Source of the DNA: Chitinophagales bacterium
GTDB lineage: Bacteria; Bacteroidota; Bacteroidia; Chitinophagales; Saprospiraceae
Assembly: GCA_013298955.1 (NCBI GenBank)
Contig: JAAFJT010000028.1
Span: 1 to 51,930, forward strand
Direction of reading: 5' to 3'
DNA: 51,930 nt
Both the position numbers and the translations under genes were made by a program. Positions 24,282-33,361 of the stretch are shown piece after piece (position 1 is the first letter of the stretch; the number at the start of each line of letters is the position of its first letter). The notes beneath the pieces were generated by a model. That model made no database searches. It was given only the letters and a program-made list of their open reading frames with translations, and was not told where the DNA came from.

Positions 24282-25031
24282 CTATAAATGTCGCCGCCAT
24301 GCAAAAAAGGCATTCAAACTCAACCAATACAACATCGCTGAAAACGATAATTCGGTCAACGAGCTGAATAAGGCTTTTTGATTTAAATCAATTTCAAACA
24401 TTTTATACCAAAAAATATTGCTCATTAGAAAAGAAGCATGCACCGCGTACAAGATAAATAATATTTTTACCATCCGTTTCAACCATCCTGTAATAAAAAT
24501 TTGGCGGCGATTTGCTTTTTTATGGCGTTCATGTAAGATGTATCGATAGGCAAAATATAAGTATAAACCAAAGATTGTCAACCAGATAAACTTGCCAAAA
24601 TTACCATATAAAGGATTGAATAAGTAAAAATCGGTCTTGTAGGCAGCCGTTTGAAATTCTAAGGAAACGTATAAAGCCGCTTGCGCAATCGGTAATATAA
24701 AATGTTTTAAATCATTGCGATGTAATTCAAATTGCGGATAGAGGCGGCTTTTAACATAGAAAAATAACAAGGGCGCAAAGGCAAAAGTGTAATTAATCGG
24801 CAAATAATAAAGGCGCAAATGCCGCCCTGATATGCCCCAATAACTCCATAATTGGTGCGTCCCTGTCAGTGCAAACGTGACCAATAACGCAGCAAATAGA
24901 TAATTGGAACTCGGTGCAGCAGGCGTTTTCCGAATAAAAACAAGCATCGATGTTGTAAAACCGAATATAATTGCGATACTCATGCCTATTGCTGTTACCC
25001 ATCGAAGGATTTCTATTAAAATTTCAAACAT
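24282..25031 (-). CDS. Seven-helix membrane protein resembling the sensor half of 7TM-AraC regulators
   Basis: About seven hydrophobic helices fill 249 residues, with the segment LRLYYLPINYTFAFAPLLFFYVKSRLYPQF. That segment resembles the membrane domain of Bacteroidota regulators that carry an AraC-type DNA-binding domain behind it. Here the chain ends after the last helix with NAFFAWRRHL and no DNA-binding domain. It lies just upstream of the ATPase pair on the same strand but has its own spacing. The function is unknown. Confidence 0.55.
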   Translation of the reverse strand: MFEILIEILRWVTAIGMSIAIIFGFTTSMLVFIRKTPAAPSSNYLFAALLVTFALTGTHQLWSYWGISGRHLRLYYLPINYTFAFAPLLFFYVKSRLYPQFELHRNDLKHFILPIAQAALYVSLEFQTAAYKTDFYLFNPLYGNFGKFIWLTIFGLYLYFAYRYILHERHKKANRRQIFITGWLKRMVKILFILYAVHASFLMSNIFWYKMFEIDLNQKALFSSLTELSFSAMLYWLSLNAFFAWRRHL

Positions 25032-25087
25032 TTTATATTTTTTGCTAAATTTTTGAGGTAAAAGTAGGCTCTAAATGTCAATAATGC

Positions 25088-25095
25088 TACATTTG
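25088..25095 (+). promoter_or_regulatory. Putative -7 box TACATTTG for ruvA
   Basis: Exact TAnnTTTG, about 38 bases before the ruvA start. Confidence 0.45.
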
Positions 25096-25133
25096 CAACC
25101 CAAAAATGATTGTTCACCAACGATTTCAAGATT

Positions 25134-25748
25134 ATGATTGATGCCATCAATGGTATTTTTACGGCTAAAACCCCTACCTATTCGGTCATCGAAACCGCAA
25201 GCGGGCTTTCTTATCGCATTCATACGAGTTTAAATACGTATTCCAAAATTGAAAAATTGGAAAAAGGGAGGTTATTGACCTATCTTCAAATTAAAGAAGA
25301 TGCTCATTCCTTATACGGTTTTGCGGAGGAAGCCGAGCGAACTTTATTCACACATTTGATTTCCGTTGCGGGCGTAGGCGCGACGACGGCACAAATTGTT
25401 TTATCTTCGATGCACCCCGAAGAAGTCCGAATGGCGATTTTATCTGAAAATGAAGCGGCTTTCTCCAAAGTGAAAGGGATTGGGGCGAAAACGTCCAAAC
25501 GCATTATTTTGGATTTGAAGGATAAAATGCAAAAAGAATCGTTTGACCCGATTGATAAAACAGGTTTATTGAATATGCCCGCCAAAGATAATAAAATTCG
25601 AGAAGAGGCTTTGACTGCCTTAGTGACGCTCGGTTTTGTGCGCATTCAAGTTCAAAAAGCGTTGAATCAGATTTTGCAGGAAAAACCAACTATTAGTACT
25701 GTTGAGGAATTGATAAAATTAGGGCTGCGCCGCTTGTCAAGTGTGTAA
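25134..25748 (+). CDS. ruvA: Holliday junction branch migration protein RuvA
   Basis: Binds four-way junctions and loads the RuvB motor. The N-terminal OB-fold reads MIDAINGIFTAKTPTYSVIETASGLSYRIHT. The helix-hairpin-helix region is around LISVAGVGATTAQIVLSSM and FSKVKGIGAKTSKRIILDLKDKM. The C-terminal RuvB-binding domain (REEALTALVTLGF...ALNQIL) is present. The length is 204. The start is MIDAING at 25134 rather than the upstream MFTNDFK. Confidence 0.95.
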   Translation: MIDAINGIFTAKTPTYSVIETASGLSYRIHTSLNTYSKIEKLEKGRLLTYLQIKEDAHSLYGFAEEAERTLFTHLISVAGVGATTAQIVLSSMHPEEVRMAILSENEAAFSKVKGIGAKTSKRIILDLKDKMQKESFDPIDKTGLLNMPAKDNKIREEALTALVTLGFVRIQVQKALNQILQEKPTISTVEELIKLGLRRLSSV

Positions 25749-25790
25749 CTTCTTTTTCCAATCCCTTCCATTTCGCAGCGAACCAATGAG

Positions 25791-26672
25791 TTATAATTTG
25801 CATTTATCATGCATTTTAATTCTAAAATCGGATGGCGAACAATCAGTGCTTTTGCGAAAACTGCGGGCAAAATAAGCAGCATCTTCAAATCCTAATTGTT
25901 CAGAAATCGCGCCAACACTCAAATCCGAAAACGTTAATAAGCGTTTGGATTCTAAAATAATTCTATTTTGTATAATGTTAATAACACTTTGATTTGCAAT
26001 ACTTTGTGTAATTCGATTGAGTTGGCGCGGCGTGATGTAAAGCGATTTGGCATAATCGCTCACCATCCATTTTTCAGCAAAATGCTTTTCCAAAAGTTGA
26101 ATAAACGTTTTAAAAAGCACTAAATAATGGGTTTGTGGCAAATTCATTTGTTGTTCAAAAAGCCTTTGAATCTCTGAAAGCATTAAAAAAAGAAGCGATT
26201 GTAAGGCTTTTGTATTTGAATGAGCGCGGTGAAATTCTTTGTAAAGCAAATCGAAATAGTCAAAAATAAGCGCGTCTTCTTGTTTAGAAAAATCCAAATA
26301 CGGGTTTTGATAGACATTATCTAAATAGACCAATTTGAATAAAAACGATGGATCATGCCCATTTTCAATAAAAAATTGTTCTGTAAACAGGAGTCGATAG
26401 CCCCTTATTGAAGGGGTATCGCTTTTATGCCAAAAATGCAATTGTCCTGGCGAGATAAAAAAAAGGGTATCTTTTTTAAGCGTATAAGTTTGATAATCAA
26501 CAACTTGTATGGTTTCCCCTGCGAGTACTAAGACCAATTCATAAAAAAGGTGTTTGTGTGGACACACAATATGAGGAGGGCGCGGCGGCATTTTATCCAA
26601 GCGATTGATGTGAAAATGAATCGTAGGATTGACTCCCCTTACAAAATCAGCAATAGCATACGAATTAAACAT
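25791..26672 (-). CDS. AraC-family transcription regulator with cupin sensor
   Basis: The N-terminal cupin half (INRLDKMPPRPPHIVCPHKHLFYELVLVLAGETIQVVDYQTYTLKKDTLFFISPGQLHFW) has the His-rich sugar-binding fold. The C-terminal half has two helix-turn-helix motifs: VSDYAKSLYITPRQLNRI, then VGAISEQLGFEDAAYFARSFRKSTDCSPSDFR. It is divergent from the DUF3500 gene and may control it. A TACTTTTG box (26776-26783) precedes it. The ligand is unknown. Confidence 0.9.
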   Translation of the reverse strand: MFNSYAIADFVRGVNPTIHFHINRLDKMPPRPPHIVCPHKHLFYELVLVLAGETIQVVDYQTYTLKKDTLFFISPGQLHFWHKSDTPSIRGYRLLFTEQFFIENGHDPSFLFKLVYLDNVYQNPYLDFSKQEDALIFDYFDLLYKEFHRAHSNTKALQSLLFLMLSEIQRLFEQQMNLPQTHYLVLFKTFIQLLEKHFAEKWMVSDYAKSLYITPRQLNRITQSIANQSVINIIQNRIILESKRLLTFSDLSVGAISEQLGFEDAAYFARSFRKSTDCSPSDFRIKMHDKCKL

Positions 26673-26775
26673 ATTTTATTTAGGTTAAATGGGTTCATTT
26701 TAATCATAATGTGCATCTTTTTACAAGACGGTTAGAATGGTCATTGGGTTGTTCAATGGTTTTATAATATTGTCG

Positions 26776-26783
26776 CAAAAGTA
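26776..26783 (-). promoter_or_regulatory. Putative -7 box TACTTTTG for the araC-type gene
   Basis: Exact TAnnTTTG on the minus strand in the divergent gap; start codon about 104 bases away. Confidence 0.4.
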
Positions 26784-26838
26784 CCTATATATCCTTTTTT
26801 TTGTCCATTTCCTTCAAACGCTGCCTATCCAATCGCTG

Positions 26839-26846
26839 TAATTTTG
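26839..26846 (+). promoter_or_regulatory. Putative -7 box TAATTTTG for the DUF3500/HupE genes
   Basis: Exact TAnnTTTG, about 31 bases before the DUF3500 start in the same divergent gap. No other feature is seen in 26673-26876. Confidence 0.45.
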
Positions 26847-26876
26847 CCTTATTAATCCATTTATTTAAATTTTAAA

Positions 26877-28235
26877 ATGATAAAAATATCGTTTTTGTTT
26901 TTTGCAACCCTGTTGAGTGCTTTTTTAGGGTGGTGGGAACGTCCTGCAACACAACCCAAAACGGTTGCGCCGCGCACTACTCAAAAATTACTTAGCCCAT
27001 CCACGACGCAAGAAATAGTGAATCTGGCTAATGCGTTCAAACAAACGCTCACCGCTACCCAATTGACTACTGCCCAATTAACCTACAATTTGGCAAATGC
27101 TCAAAAATGGTCTAATTTGCCCGTCACCTTTACGCCGCGCATCGGGATTCGGTTCGGAGATTTGACTGCCATCCAATTAACGGCGGCAAAAGCATTGATT
27201 CGGGCGGCTTCAGGCAGTGGCGCGAATGAAGGGTATGCAGAAATGGAGCAACTTTGGGCGGCAGATGAATATTTGGGCGCGAATGGCGGCGGCACCGCGT
27301 ACAGTGCAGGTCAATATTACCTTGCTTTTTTGGGGACACCTGCGATGACGGGTACTTGGGAGTTACAAACGGGTGGACATCATTTGGCGTTTGCCAATAC
27401 GTATCGGGATGGTATTTTGATAGGCGCGACTCCTTCTTTTAGAGCTGTCGAGCCGTTTGCGCCGTTTGCGAGTGGCGCGAACACGTATGAACCGATTCGG
27501 CAGGAACGGGACGCGCTTGCTGCGATGTTGACGGGGCTTTCTGCTACCCAATTGGCAACGGCACAATTGCCGACGGTTTTCACCGATATTTTATTGGGGC
27601 CCGGCAGAGATTGGCAATTTCCGACGACAAGAGTTGGTTTACAAGTCAGCACTTTGAATGCGACCCAAAAAACATTGGTGTTGGATGCTATCAGAACCTA
27701 TGTTTCCGATATTGACGATGTGGAAGCGGAGACAATCATGACCCGATACACCAATCAACTTGACCAGACGTATATTGCTTTTTCGGGAACGGCTGCAATT
27801 ACGACTAAAAATGATTATGTGCGCATTGATGGACCAGGCGTTTGGATTGAATACTCTTTGCAAGGTGGTATCGTGATTCGGACAGCGAATCACCCACATT
27901 CAATTTGGAGAGACCGCACAGGTGACTATGGTGGTACTGGAAATCCTACAAGTAGTATAAAAAATTTGGCTGAAACAATTTTTTCCGTAGATAATTACCC
28001 AAACCCCGTTCTAAACCAAACAACATTGCGCTTTAATTTACGTCAAGACGCAACGGTTAAAATTACGATGACCGATTTAGCAGGGCGCGAAGTGATAACA
28101 CCCATGCAACGCAAATTTATGGCGGGTAATAATGTCCTTGCGTTGGATTTAAATGATTTGTCGGCGGGGACGTACCTCTACACGTTGGAAATTGAAGGCG
28201 CGAACAAAGTTTCTAAAAAATTATTTAAACAATAA
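26877..28235 (+). CDS. DUF3500 protein with T9SS C-terminal sorting domain
   Basis: The signal-type N-terminus is followed by the DUF3500 body: NLANAFKQTLTATQLTTAQLTYNLANAQKWSNLPVTF, EQLWAADEYLGANGGGTAYSAGQYYLAFLG and GGHHLAFANTYRDG. Repeats of the phrase LTATQL/LSATQL mark the family. The last 80 residues, from FSVDNYPNPVLNQTTLRFNL to LSAGTYLYTLEIEGANKVSKKLFKQ, form a T9SS type A sorting domain, so the protein is exported to the surface. The catalytic function is unknown. It is followed after 12 bases by a HupE/UreJ-type membrane protein. Confidence 0.88.
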   Translation: MIKISFLFFATLLSAFLGWWERPATQPKTVAPRTTQKLLSPSTTQEIVNLANAFKQTLTATQLTTAQLTYNLANAQKWSNLPVTFTPRIGIRFGDLTAIQLTAAKALIRAASGSGANEGYAEMEQLWAADEYLGANGGGTAYSAGQYYLAFLGTPAMTGTWELQTGGHHLAFANTYRDGILIGATPSFRAVEPFAPFASGANTYEPIRQERDALAAMLTGLSATQLATAQLPTVFTDILLGPGRDWQFPTTRVGLQVSTLNATQKTLVLDAIRTYVSDIDDVEAETIMTRYTNQLDQTYIAFSGTAAITTKNDYVRIDGPGVWIEYSLQGGIVIRTANHPHSIWRDRTGDYGGTGNPTSSIKNLAETIFSVDNYPNPVLNQTTLRFNLRQDATVKITMTDLAGREVITPMQRKFMAGNNVLALDLNDLSAGTYLYTLEIEGANKVSKKLFKQ

Positions 28236-28247
28236 AAATAGTGTTTA

Positions 28248-29585
28248 ATGATTAAAATTAAAAATTTTATTTTGATTATTTTAATACTTCAACACAAAAT
28301 AAATATCGCAGGCTTCAAACCCCTGCGGTATTTTATTTTTTTAGGCATCCTGTGTGGCACAATGAGTTTGAAAGCGCATCCGATGCCGAATACTTTATTA
28401 CAATTATCCATTCGTTCCGACTATTTGGGGATGAAAATCGCTACACCCATTCCCGATTTTGAACTTGCTTTTGGACAACATTTGGAAGATTTTAAGGATT
28501 CAAATGCTTTAAATGCGGCATTGGCAACTTACTTTGAACAACATATTCGGATTACAGACCCACAAAAGCATTCATGGAAACCTAAATGGGGCGGCTATCA
28601 AGTGCAAGAAACCACCGATGCAATGATTGGAAAATACAAAGAAGTCCTTTTTGAATTGCAATTCAAACCTGATGTACCTACTAATATGCGTCAATTCACC
28701 TTGTTTTATGATGCTATATTACATAAAATTCAAACACATAAAGCATTGATAAACATTGTTCAAGACTGGGATAATGGGATTCAAGACCAAACACAATTAT
28801 TAGGCGTAATCGAATGGGATATTTCGACCAATCAAATTTTGCCTATGCACGTTTCGTTAGAAAACGGCAGCTATTGGAAAGGTTTTAAACGCATCTTCCA
28901 ATTAGGGATGTCTCATATTTCGGAAGGCACAGACCATTTATTATTTGTATTAGTCTTGTTATTACCCGCGCCCCTTTTGGTTTCGGGTCGAAAATGGTCG
29001 ATTTTTGGCGGAATTCGGTACACTTTGATGCGTTTATTTAAAATTATCACCGCTTTTACACTGGGTCACTCGTTGACTTTACTATTAGGAACGCTTGGTT
29101 GGGTTCGATTGCCTGCACAACCTGTCGAAATTTTAATCGCATTTTCAATCCTTGTTTCGGCAATACATGCAATAAAACCTTTATTTTACGGCAAAGAAAT
29201 TTGGATAGCAAGCGGATTTGGCTTGGTACATGGTTTAGCCTTTGCGAACCTTGTCGGAAAATTTGAATTAGAACCTGCCCGACTTATGCTCAGTATTGTA
29301 GGCTTTAACTTGGGGATTGAATGGATGCAATGTTTAGTGGTGTTGCTTTTTATGCCATCGTTATTGTTATGGAGTCATTTTTCAAGTTATTCATGGATTC
29401 GCTTGGGTGGAGCGATCTTTACAGGCATTGCGGCAATAGCATGGATATCGGAACGCCTTTTTGAAAAAAGCAATGTAATTACGATTTTAGTTGAAAAAAT
29501 AGCCCATTACGCACTACCTGTGGCAGGATTACTCTTTTTAGGCGCGATTTTATTGCAAATACGCAGCCGACTTCGTTTAAACTAA
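28248..29585 (+). CDS. HupE/UreJ family membrane protein
   Basis: The N-terminal region of about 200 residues is soluble. The C-terminal part has six or seven helices with the HupE/UreJ_2 marks LGMSHISEGTDHLLFVLVLLL, FTLGHSLTLLLGTLG and ASGFGLVHGLAFANLVG. The His-rich helices suggest metal (nickel or copper) handling. The extreme N-terminus is odd. The first 30 codons include a hairpin (28306-28329) followed by a T-rich tract, and read as two hydrophobic bits joined by NIAGFKPLR. A start at ATG 28362 would leave no signal peptide. Confidence 0.82.
   Translation: MIKIKNFILIILILQHKINIAGFKPLRYFIFLGILCGTMSLKAHPMPNTLLQLSIRSDYLGMKIATPIPDFELAFGQHLEDFKDSNALNAALATYFEQHIRITDPQKHSWKPKWGGYQVQETTDAMIGKYKEVLFELQFKPDVPTNMRQFTLFYDAILHKIQTHKALINIVQDWDNGIQDQTQLLGVIEWDISTNQILPMHVSLENGSYWKGFKRIFQLGMSHISEGTDHLLFVLVLLLPAPLLVSGRKWSIFGGIRYTLMRLFKIITAFTLGHSLTLLLGTLGWVRLPAQPVEILIAFSILVSAIHAIKPLFYGKEIWIASGFGLVHGLAFANLVGKFELEPARLMLSIVGFNLGIEWMQCLVVLLFMPSLLLWSHFSSYSWIRLGGAIFTGIAAIAWISERLFEKSNVITILVEKIAHYALPVAGLLFLGAILLQIRSRLRLN
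28306..28341 (+). terminator. Terminator-like hairpin inside the HupE 5' coding end
   Basis: ATCGCAGG pairs with CCTGCGGT (one G-T pair) over an 8-base loop and runs into a T-rich tract. It lies about 70 bases after the DUF3500 stop, where a terminator would be expected, but inside the next open frame. Confidence 0.45.
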
Positions 29586-29601
29586 TTTAAAATTTACTAC
29601 A

Positions 29602-30519
29602 ATGAAATCTATTATTTTTAAAGTGTTGATTTTAAATATTTTATGCTTTTTGATGGCGTGTCAACAAACACAAGTCAGCAGTCAAAATATTAAAACCAAA
29701 TGGCTTAATGTCTCTTATGCAACCCTATCTAATGCGCAAAAATTAGATATATATTTACCAAATGAATCTAAAGGGATTCATCCTGTCATTATCCACATAC
29801 ATGGTGGGGCATTCATGTTTGGTGATAAAGCAGATAAGCAAGTTACGCCCGTTTTGGAAGCGTTGAAAAAGGGGTATGCAGTGGTTTCCATCAATTACCG
29901 ATTGAGTGGTGAAGCGAAATTTCCTGCTCAAATCCAGGATGTTAAGGCGGCAATTCGTTTTATTCGCGCCAATGCTGCGCAATATCAACTAAAAACAGAC
30001 AAAATTGCGGTTTGGGGTGGTTCGGCGGGCGGACATTTATCCGCTTTGGCAGCTACATCAGGAGATATTGCAGCGTTAGAAGATTTAAGTTTGGGCAATC
30101 CTACTCAATCCAGTCGAGTGCAAGCGGTGGTCGATTGGTTTGGTCCCATCAATTTTTTAACAATGGATGCTCATTTCAAAGTAAGCAGCAAAGGGAAGAC
30201 AGACCATGATAATTTGGATTCGCCCGAATCCAGATTATGGGGTAAGCCGATTCAAACCATAGCCGATTCGGTCAAAACCGCCAATCCCGAAACTTATATT
30301 TCTATGGATGACCCCGTATTTTTCATTCAACATGGTTCGGTAGATAAACTCGTCCCTACGGAACAATCGGTAGATTTTTCAAAAAAATTAATTGAAATAT
30401 TGGGTTCAAACAAAGTAACTATGGAAATTTTAGAAGGGGTCGAACATGGCGGCAAAGCCTTTGAAACGCCTGAAAATTTAACAAAAGTTTTCCGCTTTTT
30501 AGATACACATTTGAAATAA
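29602..30519 (+). CDS. Lipoprotein alpha/beta-hydrolase (carboxylesterase)
   Basis: The lipobox LMAC at residues 16-19 of the leader indicates an anchored lipoprotein. Hydrolase motifs are the oxyanion-hole HIHGGAFMFGDK, the nucleophile VWGGSAGGHLSALAA, the acid in FIQHGSVDKLVP and the His in EGVEHGGKAF. It resembles the BD-FAE/HSL-type esterases of Bacteroidota that deacetylate or deferuloylate plant polysaccharides. The substrate is unproven. It follows the HupE gene by 16 bases. Confidence 0.88.
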   Translation: MKSIIFKVLILNILCFLMACQQTQVSSQNIKTKWLNVSYATLSNAQKLDIYLPNESKGIHPVIIHIHGGAFMFGDKADKQVTPVLEALKKGYAVVSINYRLSGEAKFPAQIQDVKAAIRFIRANAAQYQLKTDKIAVWGGSAGGHLSALAATSGDIAALEDLSLGNPTQSSRVQAVVDWFGPINFLTMDAHFKVSSKGKTDHDNLDSPESRLWGKPIQTIADSVKTANPETYISMDDPVFFIQHGSVDKLVPTEQSVDFSKKLIEILGSNKVTMEILEGVEHGGKAFETPENLTKVFRFLDTHLK

Positions 30520-30556
30520 AGTTTATTAGAAAAGGCTTAAAACTTAAATACAGAAT

Positions 30557-30659
30557 AACCTTTGGAGGGTTTTAAACCCTCCAAAGGTTGTTGTTGGAGG
30601 GTTTAAAACCCTCCAAAGGTTGTTGTTGGAGGGTTTAAAACCCTCCAAAGGTTGTTGCT
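30557..30659. repeat. Three tandem 32-bp hairpin repeats (family D core)
   Basis: Three direct copies starting at 30564, 30596 and 30628 each carry GGAGGGTTTNAAACCCTCC followed by AAAGGTTGTTGTT. The 9-bp stem core is the same as in the hairpins at 14455 and 17317, but the flanks differ. They lie between the convergent esterase and nusG genes and could act as a two-way terminator. Confidence 0.9.
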
Positions 30660-30689
30660 AGGTGTTGTAGGTTATTTAATTTTAACAAC

Positions 30690-31250
30690 TTAATGTTGTT
30701 TTTCGACCTGCATAAAGCTCAACTCGACTTCCGTGCCGCGTCCAAAGATTTTGACAACGACCTTTAATTTTTTCTTATCGGTATTGATTTCAGTGATTTC
30801 ACCAATAAATTCAGCAAAGGCACCTTCCATCACTTTCACACTCTCTCCGACTAAGAACGGCTCCAACATCGTTTCACCCGATTGAGACGACTCATCCACA
30901 ACGCCTAATAATCGTTTTGCTTCGGAAGTTTGCATCGGAATCGGTTCATTTTTACCCAAAAAATGAATCACATTTGGAATATTCGCAATCGCTTGAACAA
31001 TATCACCTTTCAATTTGGCAGGTAAGGCTTCCACCAAAATATAACCGGGCAAAATATTTCGTTCTTGAATCACTTTTTTACCGTTGCGAATTTTATAAAC
31101 TTTTTCGGAAGGAACAACAACTTGTGTTACGAAATCTTCCCACTTTTCTCGTTTAATTTCATGGTCAATCCGTTCCTTAATGACCCGTTCCTTGCCACTG
31201 ATAACGCGCAGGGAATACCATTTTAAGGCATCTTTCTTTTCATCCGACAT
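30690..31250 (-). CDS. nusG: Transcription antitermination factor NusG
   Basis: The NGN domain has WYSLRVISGKERVIKERIDHEI and the ILPGYILVEA core. The KOW domain is FLVGESVKVMEGAFAEFIGEITEINTDKKKLKVVVKIFGRGTEVELSFMQVEK. The length of 186 is normal. It follows secE on the same strand as usual. No rplK follows: the gene ends next to hairpins and a convergent esterase. Confidence 0.96.
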   Translation of the reverse strand: MSDEKKDALKWYSLRVISGKERVIKERIDHEIKREKWEDFVTQVVVPSEKVYKIRNGKKVIQERNILPGYILVEALPAKLKGDIVQAIANIPNVIHFLGKNEPIPMQTSEAKRLLGVVDESSQSGETMLEPFLVGESVKVMEGAFAEFIGEITEINTDKKKLKVVVKIFGRGTEVELSFMQVEKQH

Positions 31251-31341
31251 AATAACAGGCTTATTTTTAGAAACACTTCAATACAAAAAATAGATAGTAT
31301 GTTGATAATCAATTACTTATTATTTGTATTGAAGCGACTCA

Positions 31342-31527
31342 TTATTTGTAAATTAAATGCAAGATTTGGTTAGATGCCAAATCCATGATGAAGATAACAG
31401 CAGCGAGAATCGCTGTACCCACTAAAACAACCGTCGTTGTTTCTTGCAAATTCTGCCAAGTGGGCCAAGTCATTTTTTGAGTCAACTCATCAAAACTTTC
31501 GCGGACATAAGCGGTTAAGTTTCCCAT
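31342..31527 (-). CDS. secE: Preprotein translocase subunit SecE
   Basis: A 61-residue protein with the family motif FDELTQKMTWPTWQNLQETT followed by one transmembrane helix, VVLVGTAILAAVIFIMDL. The start is MGNLTAYVRES at 31527; the longer frame would run into the tRNA-Trp gene. It is encoded between tRNA-Trp and nusG, the usual bacterial arrangement. Confidence 0.95.
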   Translation of the reverse strand: MGNLTAYVRESFDELTQKMTWPTWQNLQETTTVVLVGTAILAAVIFIMDLASNQILHLIYK

Positions 31528-31638
31528 TTTCAAACTTTTGTTTTTATTGAATAAAAAAATCCTTTTCAAAACAAAGAGCAAAGGCAACGACAAACCGTGC
31601 TTTTGCTCTTTGAAAAATGATGCGCTACTTGCGCTTTG

Positions 31639-31711
31639 CACGGAAAGCAGGGATCGAACCCGCAACCTACGGTTTTGGAGACCGCCACTCTACCAGTTGA
31701 GCTATTTCCGT
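31639..31711 (-). tRNA. tRNA-Trp (CCA anticodon)
   Basis: The acceptor stem ACGGAAA/TTTCCGT, D arm with AGCTCAACTGGTAGAG, anticodon loop CTCCAAA (CCA) and T arm GCGGGTTCGATCCCTGC all fold as expected. It lies between tuf and secE. The 3' CCA is not encoded. Confidence 0.96.
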
Positions 31712-31762
31712 GTATCTCGGTACAAATGTACAAACTAATATTCAGATTGTCAAATAAAATTT

Positions 31763-31808
31763 AAAAAATCGTTTCGGAAACCGTTAAAAGCCTCCGAAAC
31801 GATTTTTT
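31763..31808 (-). terminator. Terminator after tuf
   Basis: A 16-bp perfect stem (31763-31778 with 31793-31808) ends in six T on the minus strand just after the tuf stop. Because tRNA-Trp, secE and nusG follow, it may be a partial terminator that sets lower expression for them. Confidence 0.75.
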
Positions 31809-31815
31809 ATTGTAT

Positions 31816-33012
31816 CTACTTGATGATTTCCGTCACCTGACCCGCGCCAACGGTACGACCGCCTTCCCGAATCGCGAAACGCAAACCTTTTTCCATTGCA
31901 ATCGTGTTGATTAATGTTACTTCCAAAGAAACATTATCACCCGGCATCACCATTTCAACGCCTTCCGCTAATTTACAATCGCCCGTTACATCCGTTGTGC
32001 GGAAGTAGAACTGAGGTCTGTAACCATTGAAAAACGGCGTGTGACGACCACCTTCATCTTTGCTCAAAACATATACTTCACATTTGAAATGTCTGTGAGG
32101 AAGCACTGATTTTGGTGCGCAAATAACCATACCGCGACGGATTTGGTCTTTTTCAATACCACGCAACAATAAACCTGCATTATCACCCGCTTGACCTCTA
32201 TCCAAAATCTTACGGAACATTTCCACACCTGTTACAGTAGAAACAATCGGTTTCTCCCCTTCTTTCATCATACCGATGATTTCAACTGGATTACCCGTGT
32301 TGATAACACCGCGCTCAATACGACCTGTTGCAACCGTACCACGACCTGTGATTGTGAATACGTCTTCAATCGGCATCAAGAAAGGACGGTCTGTCATCCG
32401 AACAGGCTCCGTAATCTGCGTATCACAAGCATCCATCAATTCCATGATTTTGCCAACGTAATGTGCATCTCCTTCTAATGCTTTCAATGCAGAACCTTGA
32501 ATTACAGCAGCATTATCGCCATCAAAAGCGTATTTGCTCAACAATTCCCGAACCTCCATTTCAACCAATTCCAACATCTCTTCATCTTCAACAATATCAA
32601 CTTTGTTCATAAAGACAACGATATTTGGAACTCCAACTTGGCGTGCCAACAAGATGTGTTCGCGCGTTTGTGGCATCGGACCGTCTGTAGCAGCCACTAC
32701 CAAAATCGCACCATCCATTTGAGCAGCACCCGTAACCATGTTTTTCACATAATCGGCGTGACCAGGACAGTCAACGTGAGCATAGTGACGCAATTTCGTC
32801 TCATACTCAACGTGCGCTGTATTGATGGTGATACCGCGTTCTTTCTCTTCTGGAGCAGCGTCAATTTTGTCGTAATCAATCTTTTTCGCCAAACCCAATT
32901 TTGACAATACTGAAGTAATTGCAGCAGTCAAAGTTGTTTTACCGTGGTCAACGTGACCGATAGTACCGATATTCAAGTGGGGTTTATCCCGTTTAAACGT
33001 ATCCTTTGCCAT
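31816..33012 (-). CDS. tuf: Translation elongation factor EF-Tu
   Basis: The GTPase has [10 protein letters not shown], the [12 protein letters not shown] switch II and NKVD. Domains 2 and 3 follow, to the end [14 protein letters not shown]. The length of 398 is normal. It delivers aminoacyl-tRNA to the ribosome. It lies in a tRNA cluster: four tRNAs upstream and tRNA-Trp downstream. Confidence 0.98.
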   Translation of the reverse strand: MAKDTFKRDKPHLNIGTIGHVDHGKTTLTAAITSVLSKLGLAKKIDYDKIDAAPEEKERGITINTAHVEYETKLRHYAHVDCPGHADYVKNMVTGAAQMDGAILVVAATDGPMPQTREHILLARQVGVPNIVVFMNKVDIVEDEEMLELVEMEVRELLSKYAFDGDNAAVIQGSALKALEGDAHYVGKIMELMDACDTQITEPVRMTDRPFLMPIEDVFTITGRGTVATGRIERGVINTGNPVEIIGMMKEGEKPIVSTVTGVEMFRKILDRGQAGDNAGLLLRGIEKDQIRRGMVICAPKSVLPHRHFKCEVYVLSKDEGGRHTPFFNGYRPQFYFRTTDVTGDCKLAEGVEMVMPGDNVSLEVTLINTIAMEKGLRFAIREGGRTVGAGQVTEIIK

Positions 33013-33210
33013 TGGACTAACTTTTTAGGTCGTTAAAATGGTTAAAAAAATATTTTTTTTAATGGAAATAAGCAGGCATTCAACGCATACTTTATATGTG
33101 TATCGGTCTGGATTCCAACGCCTTCAAAAGTTTTTGAAATCGACCCGCTTGTTTTCGTATCAAGTAAGCGAAAGCACCCTATTGCAATAGAACTGCTTCT
33201 TTTTTTTGAG

Positions 33211-33282
<72 letters not shown>

Positions 33283-33361
33283 GGCATTTCCTAAGTATAA
33301 AATCGATTTACGTCATTCTTTTTCAAGAAATATTTAAATCAAAGTTCATTCAATTTAAAAC

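Noticed and set aside
24196-24327. Longer start for the ATPase
   Set aside because: The 44 extra residues overlap the 7TM gene on the same strand and precede the normal MKITNIKI start of the ATPase fold.
30557-30659. Short regular repeats suggesting a CRISPR array
   Set aside because: The 32-bp units are contiguous with no unique spacers, each is a hairpin, and no cas gene is present.
31528-31665. N-terminal extension of SecE
   Set aside because: The extension runs into the tRNA-Trp gene and has no family similarity.
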